Below are positions 1 to 10,366 of a DNA stretch of 64,000 bases, in pieces. Below the pieces are notes generated by a model, which searched no databases, had not been told where the DNA came from, and saw only the letters and a program-made list of their open reading frames with translations. The stretch is from Strigamia acuminata (Eukaryota > Arthropoda > Chilopoda > Geophilomorpha > Linotaeniidae): positions 52,397,162 through 52,461,161 of the forward strand of contig OX442314.1 of NCBI GenBank assembly GCA_949358305.1, read 5' to 3'. Both the position numbers and the translations under genes were made by a program. Every line of letters begins with the position of its first letter. The stretch's first letter is position 1.

Positions 1-253
1 GGAGGAGAAGAAGAAGAAGGAGAAGGTGAAAGAAAAACAAATCAGTTTATTCGACATTGACATTTTCTTTCTAGGCAATCGCGATACGGTCGAAAGTTAA
101 GGAGCTGGTCAAGGAAGCGTACAGGGAATGGATCAACAAGGTGTGTGGCTCAGCCCGAGGACCTGCCCGAGCAACCAGATTGATCAATTGTCCGTCTGTT
201 TGTTTTCTTTTCAGCGACCCATCAATTCGAAACGGCAGGGTCCGGGGCCCTGA
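1..253 (+). CDS. 3' end of a spliced host gene, Lys/Glu-rich C-terminus (partial, unrecognised)
   Basis: Three exons can be read at 1-25, 75-140 and 215-253. The introns are 49 bp (26-74, gtgaaa...ttctag) and 74 bp (141-214, gtgtgt...tttcag). With the first exon read from base 2, the frame stays open across both junctions at phase 0. It encodes a run of Glu and Lys, then a helical charged stretch (SKVKELVKEAYREWINK), and ends at TGA 251-253 after KRQGPGP. The gene starts left of the window, so no domain can be assigned and I do not recognise the protein. Another reading of the last exon (from base 217) is open to a TAA near 400 and looks protein-like, but it cannot be joined in frame to the previous exon. 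A different terminal splice is therefore possible. Confidence 0.5.
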
Positions 254-435
254 AGTTCTTGTTCGGATCAACACAACTCAACGCCATAGTTAACGCTGAT
301 CCTACTTCCGCTCTTGCTCGCGGCTGTGTTCCCCTCGACGATGACGATAGCGAAGCCAAAGACTGTCGCGTCACTTCGTATAGGTTTAAATACTACTAAG
401 TTGGCTAACGTGGTTTACTTTACCTGTGATTGTTT

Positions 436-1927
436 ATGTTAATTATGAATATCAACGAAACAATTAGAGATGATATTCGTCAACTATTGCCGTATTTTTT
501 CGAACAGTGGATGCAAAGACAACATTTGTTAGCTCCACATGCGAATCAATTGAACAATGATACCTGGCATACGTGGATGAGATACCGTCTATCACGACGC
601 ACCGAAGTGAGCAATGAGAGTATGACGAACTACACTACTATCGCGAGCACATTCGCTTTTTGTATAATTTATATATTTCTGAGGAATTCACGTTTCAATG
701 ACCAATTCGGTAAGTGATTCAAATTGTTTTTTTTTTACCGTTCATTCTGGGAACAATTTTAGGTGTTCAAACATCGACTGCAATACTCTTGTCCCAACAA
801 CCCAGGCCCTCGGTCTCATTTTCTATACTAAATGTACATAAAATGAACAAGGATTTATTCAATAGGCTTTTACGCCTTAAAATACAATTTTATCTTCCAG
901 TGTATTGGTGTATTTATTCTACAATGAATAAAGCAACTGGATATGCAAACAAGGCGCTTAAGGTCTCCATTTAATTAGGATTAATGTGAGAATTTGCAAG
1001 CACTTCCGCTGCTAGTTTTCCTAAGTTCTTCTACTTGCTTACGCATAGAACGAAATCTCAGAGTGCAGCGTTTTTACAAGCTTGCAATTCATCCAGTTCG
1101 ACTCACAGATGCTCTATTTTGCATCCGATTTCTATTCATTTAGCATGTACCATTTGCATCCGATTTCTAATCATTTAGCATGTACCTTTGCATCATATCA
1201 TGAGATTTTTCTCCGTGGTTGTGCTAGTGCACAAGTGTGTGCCGTTCGAATGCACGTGTTGCAGAGTGCCTTCAGTTGTATTGAACAGTGTATCAGGTCT
1301 TTTTAAACAAAAAATTACCCAGGGGACCAGTAGTAACTCTGCTTTGTGGTGCTTTTATTATTATTTGCTTCATTGTTGTTTTATTATTTGTTTATTATTT
1401 ATTTCATTATTTGTTTGTTGTTTGTTTCATTCCAATTTGTTTACATGCATACTTTAATTTAGTTTCTGACAGTGGATTATAGTTATCGTATCTGCTAACG
1501 TCCGATTCCATATACTTAAAATCATAAATTTTTTTTTTGACATCTTCTCTTAAAAATAAAATTTGAGACAGCATAGATTTTTCAAATTGCAAAGCAACAA
1601 TCGCTTACATTGAAAAAGAAAAATGGCGCAACAAGGCATGCGCAGGAAGAAGGTGCACACATGAAGAAATAGAAAAATTATAAGTTCCATCATTGCAATT
1701 AGTGCAAACTAACTAAGAGACACAAACTTCAAATAGCCATATATGGTTAGCATCGTTTTTGAAGAATCTAATTGACCATTACATCTCTTTCCTCTACAGG
1801 CGATGTGCCAGCAGTTCCGCTTGCTCTTGCAGTCGTAAAAGCGGTCCAAGAAGTTGATGGACCATGCCGAATGATCTTCACTGGCGAGCCGATCTGCTCG
1901 CCCCGCAAGCTAGAACGACTCGAATGA
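436..1927 (+). CDS. small single-pass membrane protein, spliced (unrecognised)
   Basis: Exon 1 runs from ATG 436 (or the in-frame ATG at 445) to 709 and ends in phase 1 at a strong donor (gtaagt, 710). The acceptor at 1798-1799 opens an exon at 1800-1927 in the matching phase, which closes at TGA 1925-1927; AATAAA follows at 1981-1986. The product is about 130 residues: a polar N-terminal part rich in Trp, Gln and His, one hydrophobic segment (IASTFAFCIIYIFL), then a short tail ending in RKLERLE. A second acceptor at 761-762 is in the same phase and would give a different C-terminus ending at TAA 972-974, so alternative splicing is possible. I do not recognise the family; the size and single membrane segment would suit a small organelle-membrane protein, but that is inference. 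Confidence 0.45.
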
Positions 1928-2930
1928 AGCTACGAAAGAGTAACAAGAGAAAAGGAAATGTGGACTGGAATTCTTTCTAAAATAAAACATTCCTTCGATA
2001 ATTGGGTATTTTCTGATGTTGCTAATACATCTATCATTTGGGAATGTGGGTTTACAATACACTTATGTAAATGCTACATTCGTGTAAAGAATGTAGGCTT
2101 ACAATACACTCATGTAAATGCCACATTCATTTAGGAATGCGGGCTTGCAATACAAAGGACAAGTAAATGTAGCATAAATGTGGGAATGCAGTCGTACAGG
2201 ACTCAATTCAAAACCCAGAAAATAATGTTAAGAAACACACATTAGAGAAATTAAAAATTGACCAGAGCTCTCTTCTGGTTTCACTGTCAGACTAATTGAG
2301 TCATCAGTTTATCCAGGGGTGACCACGTGGAGGTAGAGAGTTGGATTTTACACCCCCTAAAAGCACAAAAACTTGCTTGTTTGCATTTAAATTCGCCAAA
2401 CAAAGGCCACAATATTAAATCGAAATGTGAGTCTTCAATTGGAACAATTTAAGATAAGCTACTTTAGATATGAAAAATAAAAATAGTCCCGAAATTATGT
2501 CATGCTGAGCTTATTGGAAAAACATAGTGAGAAACGTTTAGACAAATTTCAATTCGGAAGAACACAAGTTACCAGAACTTGAAAATTTCTCTCGTTTTTA
2601 ACGAAAACACAATCTCGAGAAAGCAAGAACTTCTGTAAATAAAATGCTGTGATTGAAATTGAGGATAAATGAAACTAATTAAAGCCAATTAAAGGAGAAA
2701 AAAAGCATCGGGAATGCGACCAAAGCCAAAATGTCCGCCGTCTCTGCCTCCATCGTGCAACGACACGATTTACCGTTTGTAACTAAAACGCAGCTTTGAG
2801 CATTGGTAAAACAAATCCACGTACTGAAATTAAAGATAAACTACAGGTTAATGAGAAAAAGACCATCGGAAATACCCATTTGATCAAACAAGCGCTTTCG
2901 AATCGTATACGAGATGGTCGATTTTTGTTT
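1928..2930. other. intergenic, AT-rich; short degenerate direct repeats at 2041-2160
   Basis: After the AATAAA at 1981 there is no supported gene. Around 2041-2160 a roughly 55-60-bp motif recurs about two and a half times (a 'tttacaatacactta tgtaaatg' type core), diverged between copies. The rest is AT-rich with no feature I can support. Confidence 0.5.
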
Positions 2931-3481
2931 CCCGGACTTTGATTCGTATTCGAGTTGTTACGAGTTCGTATTTTGATCGTATTCGAATCGTATTCGAATC
3001 GAATACGAATCGAATTCGAGTCGTATTCGAGATGGTCGATGATTTCCACTCGCTCGTATACGCGTTGTATACGAGCTCGTATTTTGATCGTAATCGTAAA
3101 CGAATCGTTTACAAGTTGTATACAAGTTGTATACAAGTTGTATACGACGTGTATACACCTCGTATACGAACGAAGTTTGTGAAAACACAATTTCCAAATA
3201 AGACGTATGTGACTACTATGTGTTTTCATGTCGTAGTAAGTATCCGGTGGATTTTCCAAACTTCGTTCGTATACGAGGTGTATACACGTCGTATACAACT
3301 TGTATACGACTTGTATACGACTTGTAAACGATTCGTTTACGATTACGATCAAAATACGAGCTCGTATACAACGCGTATACGAGCGAGTGGAAATCATCGA
3401 CCATCTCGAATGCGACTCGAATACGATTCGAATACATCTCGAATACATCTCGAATACGAGTCGTACGAGTCAAAGTCCGGG
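2931..3481. repeat. long imperfect inverted repeat (foldback), arms about 225-250 bp
   Basis: The left arm (2931-3179, from CCCGGACTTT to GAACGAAGTTTG) is matched in reverse complement by the right arm (about 3258-3481). The central spacer is about 75 bp and carries its own short inverted repeat (GAAAACACA / TGTGTTTTC). Both arms are made of reiterated palindromic words such as CGTATACG, CGAATCGTATTCG and TTGTATAC. Open frames on both strands here come from this low-complexity palindromic composition, not from genes. Confidence 0.85.
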
Positions 3482-3482
3482 A

Positions 3483-4197
3483 ACGGGTCATCGACTATCT
3501 CGTATTCGACTCGAAAACGAGTCGAATACGATTTCGCGTTGAGAAAGAAAGGGCAAAATTCGTACTCGACTCGAAAACGAGTCGAATACGATTTCGCGTT
3601 GAAGAAGGGCAAAATTATTACTCGACTCGAAAACGAGTCAAATACGATTTCGCGTTGAAGAAGGGCAAAATTCGCATTCGACTCGAAAACGAGTCGAATA
3701 CGATTTCGCGTTGAAGAAGGTCAAAATTCGTACTCGACTCGAAAACGAGTCGAATACGATTTCGCGTTGAAGAAGGGCAAAATTCGTACTCGACTCGAAA
3801 ACGAGTCGAATACGATTTCGCGTTGAAGAAGGGCAAAATTCGTACTCGACTCGAAAACGAGTCGAATACGATTTCGCGTTGAAGAAGGGCAAAATTCGCA
3901 TTCGACTCGAAAACGAGTCGAATACGATTTCGCGTTGAAGAAGGGCAAAATTCGTACTCGACTCGAAAACGAGTCGAATACGATTTCGCGTTGAAGAAGG
4001 GCAAAATTCGCATTCGACTCGAAAGCGAGTCGAATACGATTTCGCGTTGAAGAAGGGCAAAACTCGTATTCGATTCGAAAGCGAATCGAATACAATTTTG
4101 CGTTGAAAAAGGACAAAAATCGTATTCGATTCGCTTTCGAATCGAATACGAGTTTTGTCCTTTTTCAACGCTTGGGAAAAGGACTCGAATGCGCCTC
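3483..4197. repeat. 56-bp tandem array with a palindromic core in each unit
   Basis: About eleven head-to-tail units are present. Successive TTTCGCG landmarks are 56 bp apart (3591 to 3647 to 3703 and onward), and the first interval is 60 bp. Each unit holds a perfect 7-bp inverted repeat around four A residues (CGACTCG AAAA CGAGTCG) and a spacer containing GCGTTGAAGAAGGGCAAA. The last units drift (GATTCGAAAGCGAATC), and the array ends at about 4080-4170 with a unit in inverted orientation. The spacer is as regular as the core and there is no CRISPR-like spacer variation. Confidence 0.9.
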
Positions 4198-4940
4198 CAC
4201 GTTGCAATGCGCATTTGTGTAAACGATGATGGAATCCCCTGCTTAAATACTGGCTATCGCGTCACGTAACAGCAACGTGCCACGTCACGTAATTGCAACG
4301 TGCCGCGCTATGCCACACAATGTGCCGCCGCGATAGGCCATCGAATCCGAATGTGTGTGATGCGAAACGCGAGTACGCGCGCGGAAAACGCGCGGCAATG
4401 CTAGCAACAGGAGCGCAACTGCCCAAGAAATTGCTCAACAATAAAATGCACGTGGAAGCACGTGCCTGAAACAATAGGCACTTCAAATAAAGTTATTGTT
4501 AAAAAACGGGCTTGAAAACCAACAATTACACAATAATTAAGGGGCAAGAAATGAACTTTGCTGCAATGCAAAGTTCTCAAAATACAGAGAAATGAAAGTT
4601 ACACTTGTATAAAGAATTGACAATGTTTGAAACCAATAAAAACTACAAAAACACACTTGTAAAAAACCCAAAACAACCCCCAGAATGAATTATTTGACTC
4701 AAATTAACCCTAAAACAGTCTTGGAGGTAGTGCAGACGACAGAGTCGGATCGGAAGGTTGCTAAAACCTGACGCCAAAACTAGCAATGGGACAGCTAGTT
4801 AGAAAACAGCTTTTTCATCAATCATGGACGCTGAAAACCTCACCCAGGGGTAGAAAATGATGGAGAGAACGTTTTCGCCATCTAAAACGGTCTAAAACGG
4901 GTCTAAAATGCCTAAACCGGCGCCTGGAACGTGGCGCAGT
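4198..4940. other. intergenic, no supported gene
   Basis: AT-rich sequence with short GC-rich patches (4260-4400). ORFs here are short, without codon structure, and none has a plausible start and domain. Confidence 0.5.
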
Positions 4941-5440
4941 TGTTGGGTCAAATATTGTCAAAAATCAGTGGAAATTTGTCAAATACTGGCAAAAATCTGC
5001 TGAAATTTGTCAAAAATTGCCAAATTTTGGCGCAAGTTACGTGAGGTTTGCGCGCATCCAACTATGACGAAAAATCCATGCGTGTGCACGCGCGATTTAC
5101 TGGCGCGTTGGAAGCGTTAAAATAAATTTTTCCAATATCTAACACAATTTGCACCGAATTATGGCAATTTTTGACAAATTTACATGGATTTTTGCCAGTA
5201 TTTGACAAATTTCCATGGATTTTTGACAATATTTGACAAATTCCAGACAAATTTCAGACAAATTTCAATTAATTTTAGAAATTTTATGAGAAATTTCAGC
5301 AAATGTTTGAGGATTGAGGAAATCTTCTGAAATTTGTCAAATATAGGCAAAAATCTTCTGAAATTTGTCAAATACAGGCAAAAATCTGCTGAAATTTGTC
5401 AAAAATTGCCCAAATTCCGTGCAAGTTTTGCAAGTTTTGC
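4941..5440. repeat. mixed direct and inverted repeat cluster (AAATTTGTCAAATA family)
   Basis: A motif close to GAAATTTGTCAAATACTGGC is reiterated in direct orientation at 4950-5030 and 5330-5410 and in inverted orientation at 5150-5260. Two longer direct copies (about 4950-5065 and 5330-5460) each end near GCGCGCATC. This looks like a degenerate foldback element or several nested MITE copies; no coding content. Confidence 0.6.
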
Positions 5441-6392
5441 GCGCATCAAATCGTATGCGCGCCTATACTATTGCACGAGCGCATTGACGCGTGATGAACA
5501 CCGACCACGTTTACGAAGTGAATTCGAGCTTCCAAAGTATCGAGTCGCCATTCTATGATGGAAAAAAAAAATTAAGTGTAAACAAACAAAATAAAAACTT
5601 TAATATACAAGAAACGTACAATTCCACTCAACTTTGTTTCAAATTTTATTTATTGGATCATTGAAAATAAACAGTAGTGTTGTGCACTGTACGCTTAAGT
5701 GTATACCGGCGATGCGTTGTTTTGTGGTGGGGATTTGCCTCGATAATTGATCTTTTCTCTTTGTTTGCAATATTTTTTTGGCCTTTTTTGTTGATTTTTC
5801 GGTTTGAAATTGTTTTTTTCCGGTGTAATTTAAGTGGTGGAAGGTTGTTGGCGTGTGTTGAGGGTAATTTTGGCGGTTTTTGGGTCGGGATTAGTGTTTT
5901 CTGCGATTTTTTATCGGTATTTGGGGTTTGATGCAGCGGATAGCGCATGCGAATCGCCGTCGACCGTAGCATTAGCAAGTGCGCGCGCAAGTTAAATGTG
6001 TACAGGACTGTGAGAAAATAAAACGTGTGTGGAAGAGTAAATGTTCTTTGGTGATCGCCATGAGTTCGTACTTTGTCGTGGGCGCGAAATGTGTGTGATA
6101 TATATGCTACTATGCGTGATGTAGCGCCGTCAGCGCGTTTCAGCACGCGATGTAGCGCCCTGAGCGCGTCCAAATGCGTACAGGTGTTCGACAGATGTGC
6201 CAGGGCTTCACGTGCATACACGAAACATAAACATGAAGAAAACAGAAAAAACCGTTGTGTGTGATGTTTATAAAGACACATTACACAAAGAATACTACTC
6301 TTCATACAAAAAGCAATAAACTTTATACATATTGCAATAAACTTACAAAATGGTAAAAATAAAATACTGGAAAACATGGCCTTGAATAATAG
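5441..6392. other. intergenic; questionable minus-strand ORF only
   Basis: The stretch is open on the minus strand over 5658-6512 (284 codons) but the translation is low-complexity, with no recognisable domain and no introns or flanking signals. I do not call it a gene. Short AT-rich runs and AATAAA-like words are present but undiagnostic. Confidence 0.4.
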
Positions 6393-7478
6393 TGGAAAAC
6401 ATGGCGTACTGCCTTGAATACCCCCTTGAATACGTCGCACCGCATCATCTCGCCTCACTTCCCGTCTTGGAAATAAATAAACGCCCCGGCGTTTATTCGA
6501 GGCAATGTCCAACTTGGGCTTTCATTCGCGCCTCACATCCCGCCTTGGTAATAAATAAACGCCCCGGCGTTTATTCGAGGCACATCACCCACACCTCCCC
6601 GGCGTTCAAACGAGTAGCTGCGCGTATTTGACCCCGGTTTTTATTCTTTCAAATTGTCGTGTGTTTTCAAAGTTCTTAATTTGTTCAAAAACAAACAAAA
6701 TGGCTATTTGTTGATTTTTAATTGATTTTATCGATTTCTGTTCGTTTTTTGCTGGTTTTTAATCGATTTTTCTGTATTTTTGATCAATTTTTGCCAATTG
6801 TAATCGTTATTTGTCATTCTGAATTGATTATTGTCAGGTTTCAGTCGATTTTTGTCGATTTCTGATCAATGTTTATACATTTCTTATCATTTTGTGTAGA
6901 TTTCTGTTGAATTTTAATCATATTTCTTCGTTTTTATTCAATTTTTGTCCCATGCTCCGCGATCAGTTCGAATAATTGACACCATACTGTGCTTTTACTC
7001 ATATTCAAGATGGCGTCGCAAACTCAAGGTCGAATTCCGCTGAATTCATTTATTGCGACTGTTTGCGCTCCATACATGCGAAAAGGATTATGGGAAAAAT
7101 CCTCAATGCAGGTCATTTTGGTGTCAAATGAGCGAGGAAGGCTGGAGATAAGGAAAATTGGTGAAATTTCAAAAAAAAGCTAAACAATCAAAATTTACAT
7201 GAAGCTCAATTTTTCTAACTGGAAATGCATGTATCGTCAATTTCGGGATATTTTAGGGGTGAAATTGACTGGGAAGGGACCCCCACATTCCCCATGCGTC
7301 AACGCGCGCGTTGACGAAATTCAAATCCAGGTTTTCACACAGCCCCACGTTATTTTCGGGTTCCAATTGCCGTATTGCCGTATTGCCTCAAATAAACGCC
7401 GGGGCGTTTATTAATTTTCATTAATTTTCCAGACCGGAAATGAGGCGAGGTGATGCAGTACGATGCAAAATTGCGAGA
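6393..7478. mobile_element. non-autonomous TIR element about 1.1 kb (MITE-like)
   Basis: The left end (about 6430-6502: GCATCATCTCGCCTCA, then AATAAACGCCCCGGCGTTTATT, then CGAGGCAAT) is matched in inverted orientation by the right end (about 7376-7470), giving terminal inverted repeats of roughly 75 bp. The inner part of each TIR is a near-perfect 22-bp palindrome. A second, direct copy of the left TIR lies at about 6520-6582. The interior is AT-rich and non-coding. The outer boundaries and target duplication could not be fixed. Confidence 0.55.
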
Positions 7479-7653
7479 TGTAGTTTGCTTTATTTGTTAA
7501 AACAAATTAGGCGTCACTAATTCACCTGTATTAGGGTTTCAATGTGTGAAATTTCAAAATTTATCGGTTCCGTCAAAACGCCATTGAAAAGTTACATTTT
7601 TATAACGTTTCAATGATGAAAACGGCCATTTTTGATGAAAAACAGCCATTTTT

Positions 7654-8326
7654 TATAGAAAAAACGACGAAGAAAGCCATTTTCACTATGAAAAATGGCT
7701 GAAAATGACCATTTTGACGAAAAACGGCCATTTTTACTACGAAAAATGGCTAAAAATGCCACTTGAGTGAGTGCAAGTACATTTGGTGATGTACTATCGC
7801 GAGCGCGCGCGTTTTTGTGCAGTACAATGTGCTGATTAAACCAACAGCATTATAGAGTGATTACATTGTTCATTTGTGTTTTTAAGTTACAAAATGGTAC
7901 AAAATCATAAAATAAACTTGTAAAGTGCAATTTCTGCGGATTGATCAAAATCCGCAAAATCCGCCGCAAAATTGCGAACAGGGGATCAGCATATAGGCAG
8001 CCGTAATGTTAAAAATGGGGTCCCTTTCGCACTCCGCAAAATCCGCATGCGCGCCATAAGGTTATAGAAAAAACGACGAAGAAAGCCATTTTCACTATGA
8101 AAAATGGCTGAAAATGACCATTTTGACGAAAAACGGCCATTTTTACTACGAAAAATGGCTAAAAATGCCACTTGAGTGAGTGCAAGTACATTTGGTGATG
8201 TACTATCGCGAGCGCGCGCGTTTTTGTGCAGTACAATGTGCTGATTAAACCAACAGCATTATAGAGTGATTACATTGTTCATTTGTGTTTTTAAGTTACA
8301 AAATGGTACAAAATCATAAAATAAAC
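7654..8326. repeat. 409-bp tandem duplication, second copy split by element A
   Basis: Copy 1 is 7654-8062. Copy 2 begins at 8063 and is identical as far as 8326, where element A is inserted; its remaining 145 bp lie after the element at 31162-31306. Each unit contains several short palindromes of the GCCATTTTT / AAAAATGGC type. The right junction of copy 2 abuts truncated element C at 31307. There is no coding content. Confidence 0.85.
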
Positions 8327-9279
8327 TGTGGTGATCTCAAAATATTCACCAACTTAGAAGATAAAATTAATTGTCTTCTAATTAATTTGACTGTGGCACA
8401 CGCCAAGTCAGATCATGTGACCGAGGGGAGAAATCCTCTCTAGGCACATATCACCCCAGGTTGTCCGGGGTGAAAACGGTTATTAGCCGTTATGGTGCAA
8501 TATGGTGTAATAACCACTAGTTGCACCCATTTGAGCTAAGTGCGCAGGTTTTCTGCGCAATATTGAAGCGTGCTGGGCTCGCGCCTTGGCTCAAATCGGG
8601 ACTCTTGACAAAAATACACAACCCACAACATCACTGCGATATCTGCTCCGACAATACGTATTGACAGTGGACCGTGTAACCGTCAAGTTTCACCAGCTTG
8701 CTTTGTAACGAATTACAAAGCCAGCTATCCTGCTTGAATTAGCCGAAGCTAATTCCAGCAATCGTAACCGAGAAGTTTCCCGACGATCGTGAACCATCGC
8801 CGTCGCTGCCGCGCGAACGACAGCCACCGCCATCGAACGAGAGCCGGACGCCTGCCCCGTGAACCACCGCCGCTGAGCCGTCGTACGAGGACAGAAGAAA
8901 CCCACGAGAACCATCGTCTTCGACCATCGTTCGTGAGTTTGCAGAACGAAGACAATTCGCCTTCGCCTAACAACTGTGTGTTGTTTAAGCGCCATTACTG
9001 ACGCTTTGTAGCTTGCAACAGTCGTTGCAAGCCCTTCATTGTTATTTTTCCCGCTCATTATTCAGCGACTTGTCGCTTTCGTATCATTAATTCTAGTCAT
9101 TTCATTGTAATTAAACGAATAAATATAAAGTGTATTTTTATTGATAAAACTGACTCTTTATTTCTGTAAACTTACCCTAGACAAGTTTTGGCCGCCGATT
9201 GTAAGTCTTGTAAAGCATTCACCTGCGGTTTCGTGCTTATTTATTAGAAATAAGTGCGATAATAACCCGGATCGCAGCA
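8327..9279 (+). repeat. Element A 5' LTR
   Basis: Direct repeat of 30205-31157. It starts TGTGGTGATC and ends CGCAGCA. An AATAAA polyadenylation signal lies near 9118, and a good splice donor (GTAAGT at about 9201) could feed spliced subgenomic RNAs. ORFs inside the LTR are incidental. Confidence 0.92.
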
Positions 9280-9281
9280 CG

Positions 9282-9299
9282 TGGGGGCCCGTCCGGGAT
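9282..9299 (+). other. Primer binding site, tRNA-Pro type (element A)
   Basis: TGGGGGCCCGTCCGGGAT lies 2 bp after the 5' LTR. It is complementary to the 3' end of eukaryotic tRNA-Pro and differs from the classical gammaretroviral tRNA-Pro site at one position. This fixes the orientation of the element and its LTR boundary. Confidence 0.9.
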
Positions 9300-10366
9300 A
9301 GTCATTGTATAACTTTGTTAGTTAAAATTTACCCGCCATTTTTATCTTGCTTATCTTTCTTCTGTATCCTTTCTTTGTCTTCATTTGAAAAATGGCGACT
9401 CCAGGCGAAAAGAGACCGAGAGGCAGACCAGCAAAGAGACGAGTGGCGATCGATCTACCAGTCGTGGATCAAGAAGTGACTGAGTCACAAGAACTGTTTG
9501 AAACCATGGATCAAACAGCTAACTGTAACTCGGCACAGTTAATCGTGAATGAATTCACGCAAGCGTTGGAGCGACAACAGCCATCCCCGCCAAGCAGCCA
9601 GTTGGACTTAAACAATCCAACTGGAAGTGGCCGTTCCAAGTCGCAAAACGATGATTTGAATTTACGAATTCAATCATCAAGTGCGCAGCACTCGCTGAAT
9701 TCATCACCGGTTCAAGGTGCAGCACAGCAAGATTCTGAGAACTCCAATATGGAAGTTTCTCATTCTCCCGTGCGTGTCACCATGATGGACGCACTCCGTG
9801 AGCAAGCTAGGCTCGAGGGAGTAAAAGTCACTAGCGAAATGACTGTGGAACAAATCCACAAAGCTATGGTTCGCAAACAATGTCAAAAAGACGTTGAAAT
9901 CGTCAGAACAAGCTTGCAAGCAGAGTTCGAGCGAATGCATGCAGAAATGCAGCAGCAGAATGCCGAACTAAAACAACAACGTGCGAATGACCATGTTAAG
10001 TTGTTACAATTAGAGCAGGAAAAAGCTTCCTGGCTAATTACTGACGAAGAGCAACAACAAAGGCTCGAGCAACTAAATCAAGCTCAAAAAGATTTAGAAA
10101 TTGCTAATGAAAATTTGAGATTGGCCAACGCAAATTTGCGAGAAGCCAACACAAATTTAATGACTGCCGAACTAACCGCCCCAGTTCGAGCGAGGGAAGA
10201 AATCCCCTCATGTTCTCGAAATTACGAGAATTATGCTGCAGAGCAAGCAGCAAGAGCTAAGCGATTAGCACAACGAGAAAATGAAGTATTTCTCGCTCGA
10301 CAGCAGTCCGTAATTGATGCTGGTCAAGCCGCCAAAAGTCAAAGTACTGCAGAGCAGTTATTGCGT

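Noticed and set aside
3483-4197. CRISPR-like array
   Set aside because: The units including the spacers are near-identical, and the context is animal; it is a satellite.
2783-4214. Long ORFs on both strands in the palindromic repeats
   Set aside because: They follow from palindromic, periodic DNA without stops; the translations are simple RIRFEYDSNT-type repeats.
5658-6512. 284-codon minus-strand ORF
   Set aside because: Low-complexity translation, no domain, partly overlapping a TIR element end; no splice or promoter context.
8690-9058. 122-codon minus-strand ORF in the element A LTR (also at 30568)
   Set aside because: Antisense frame in a GC-rich part of the LTR; no independent support.
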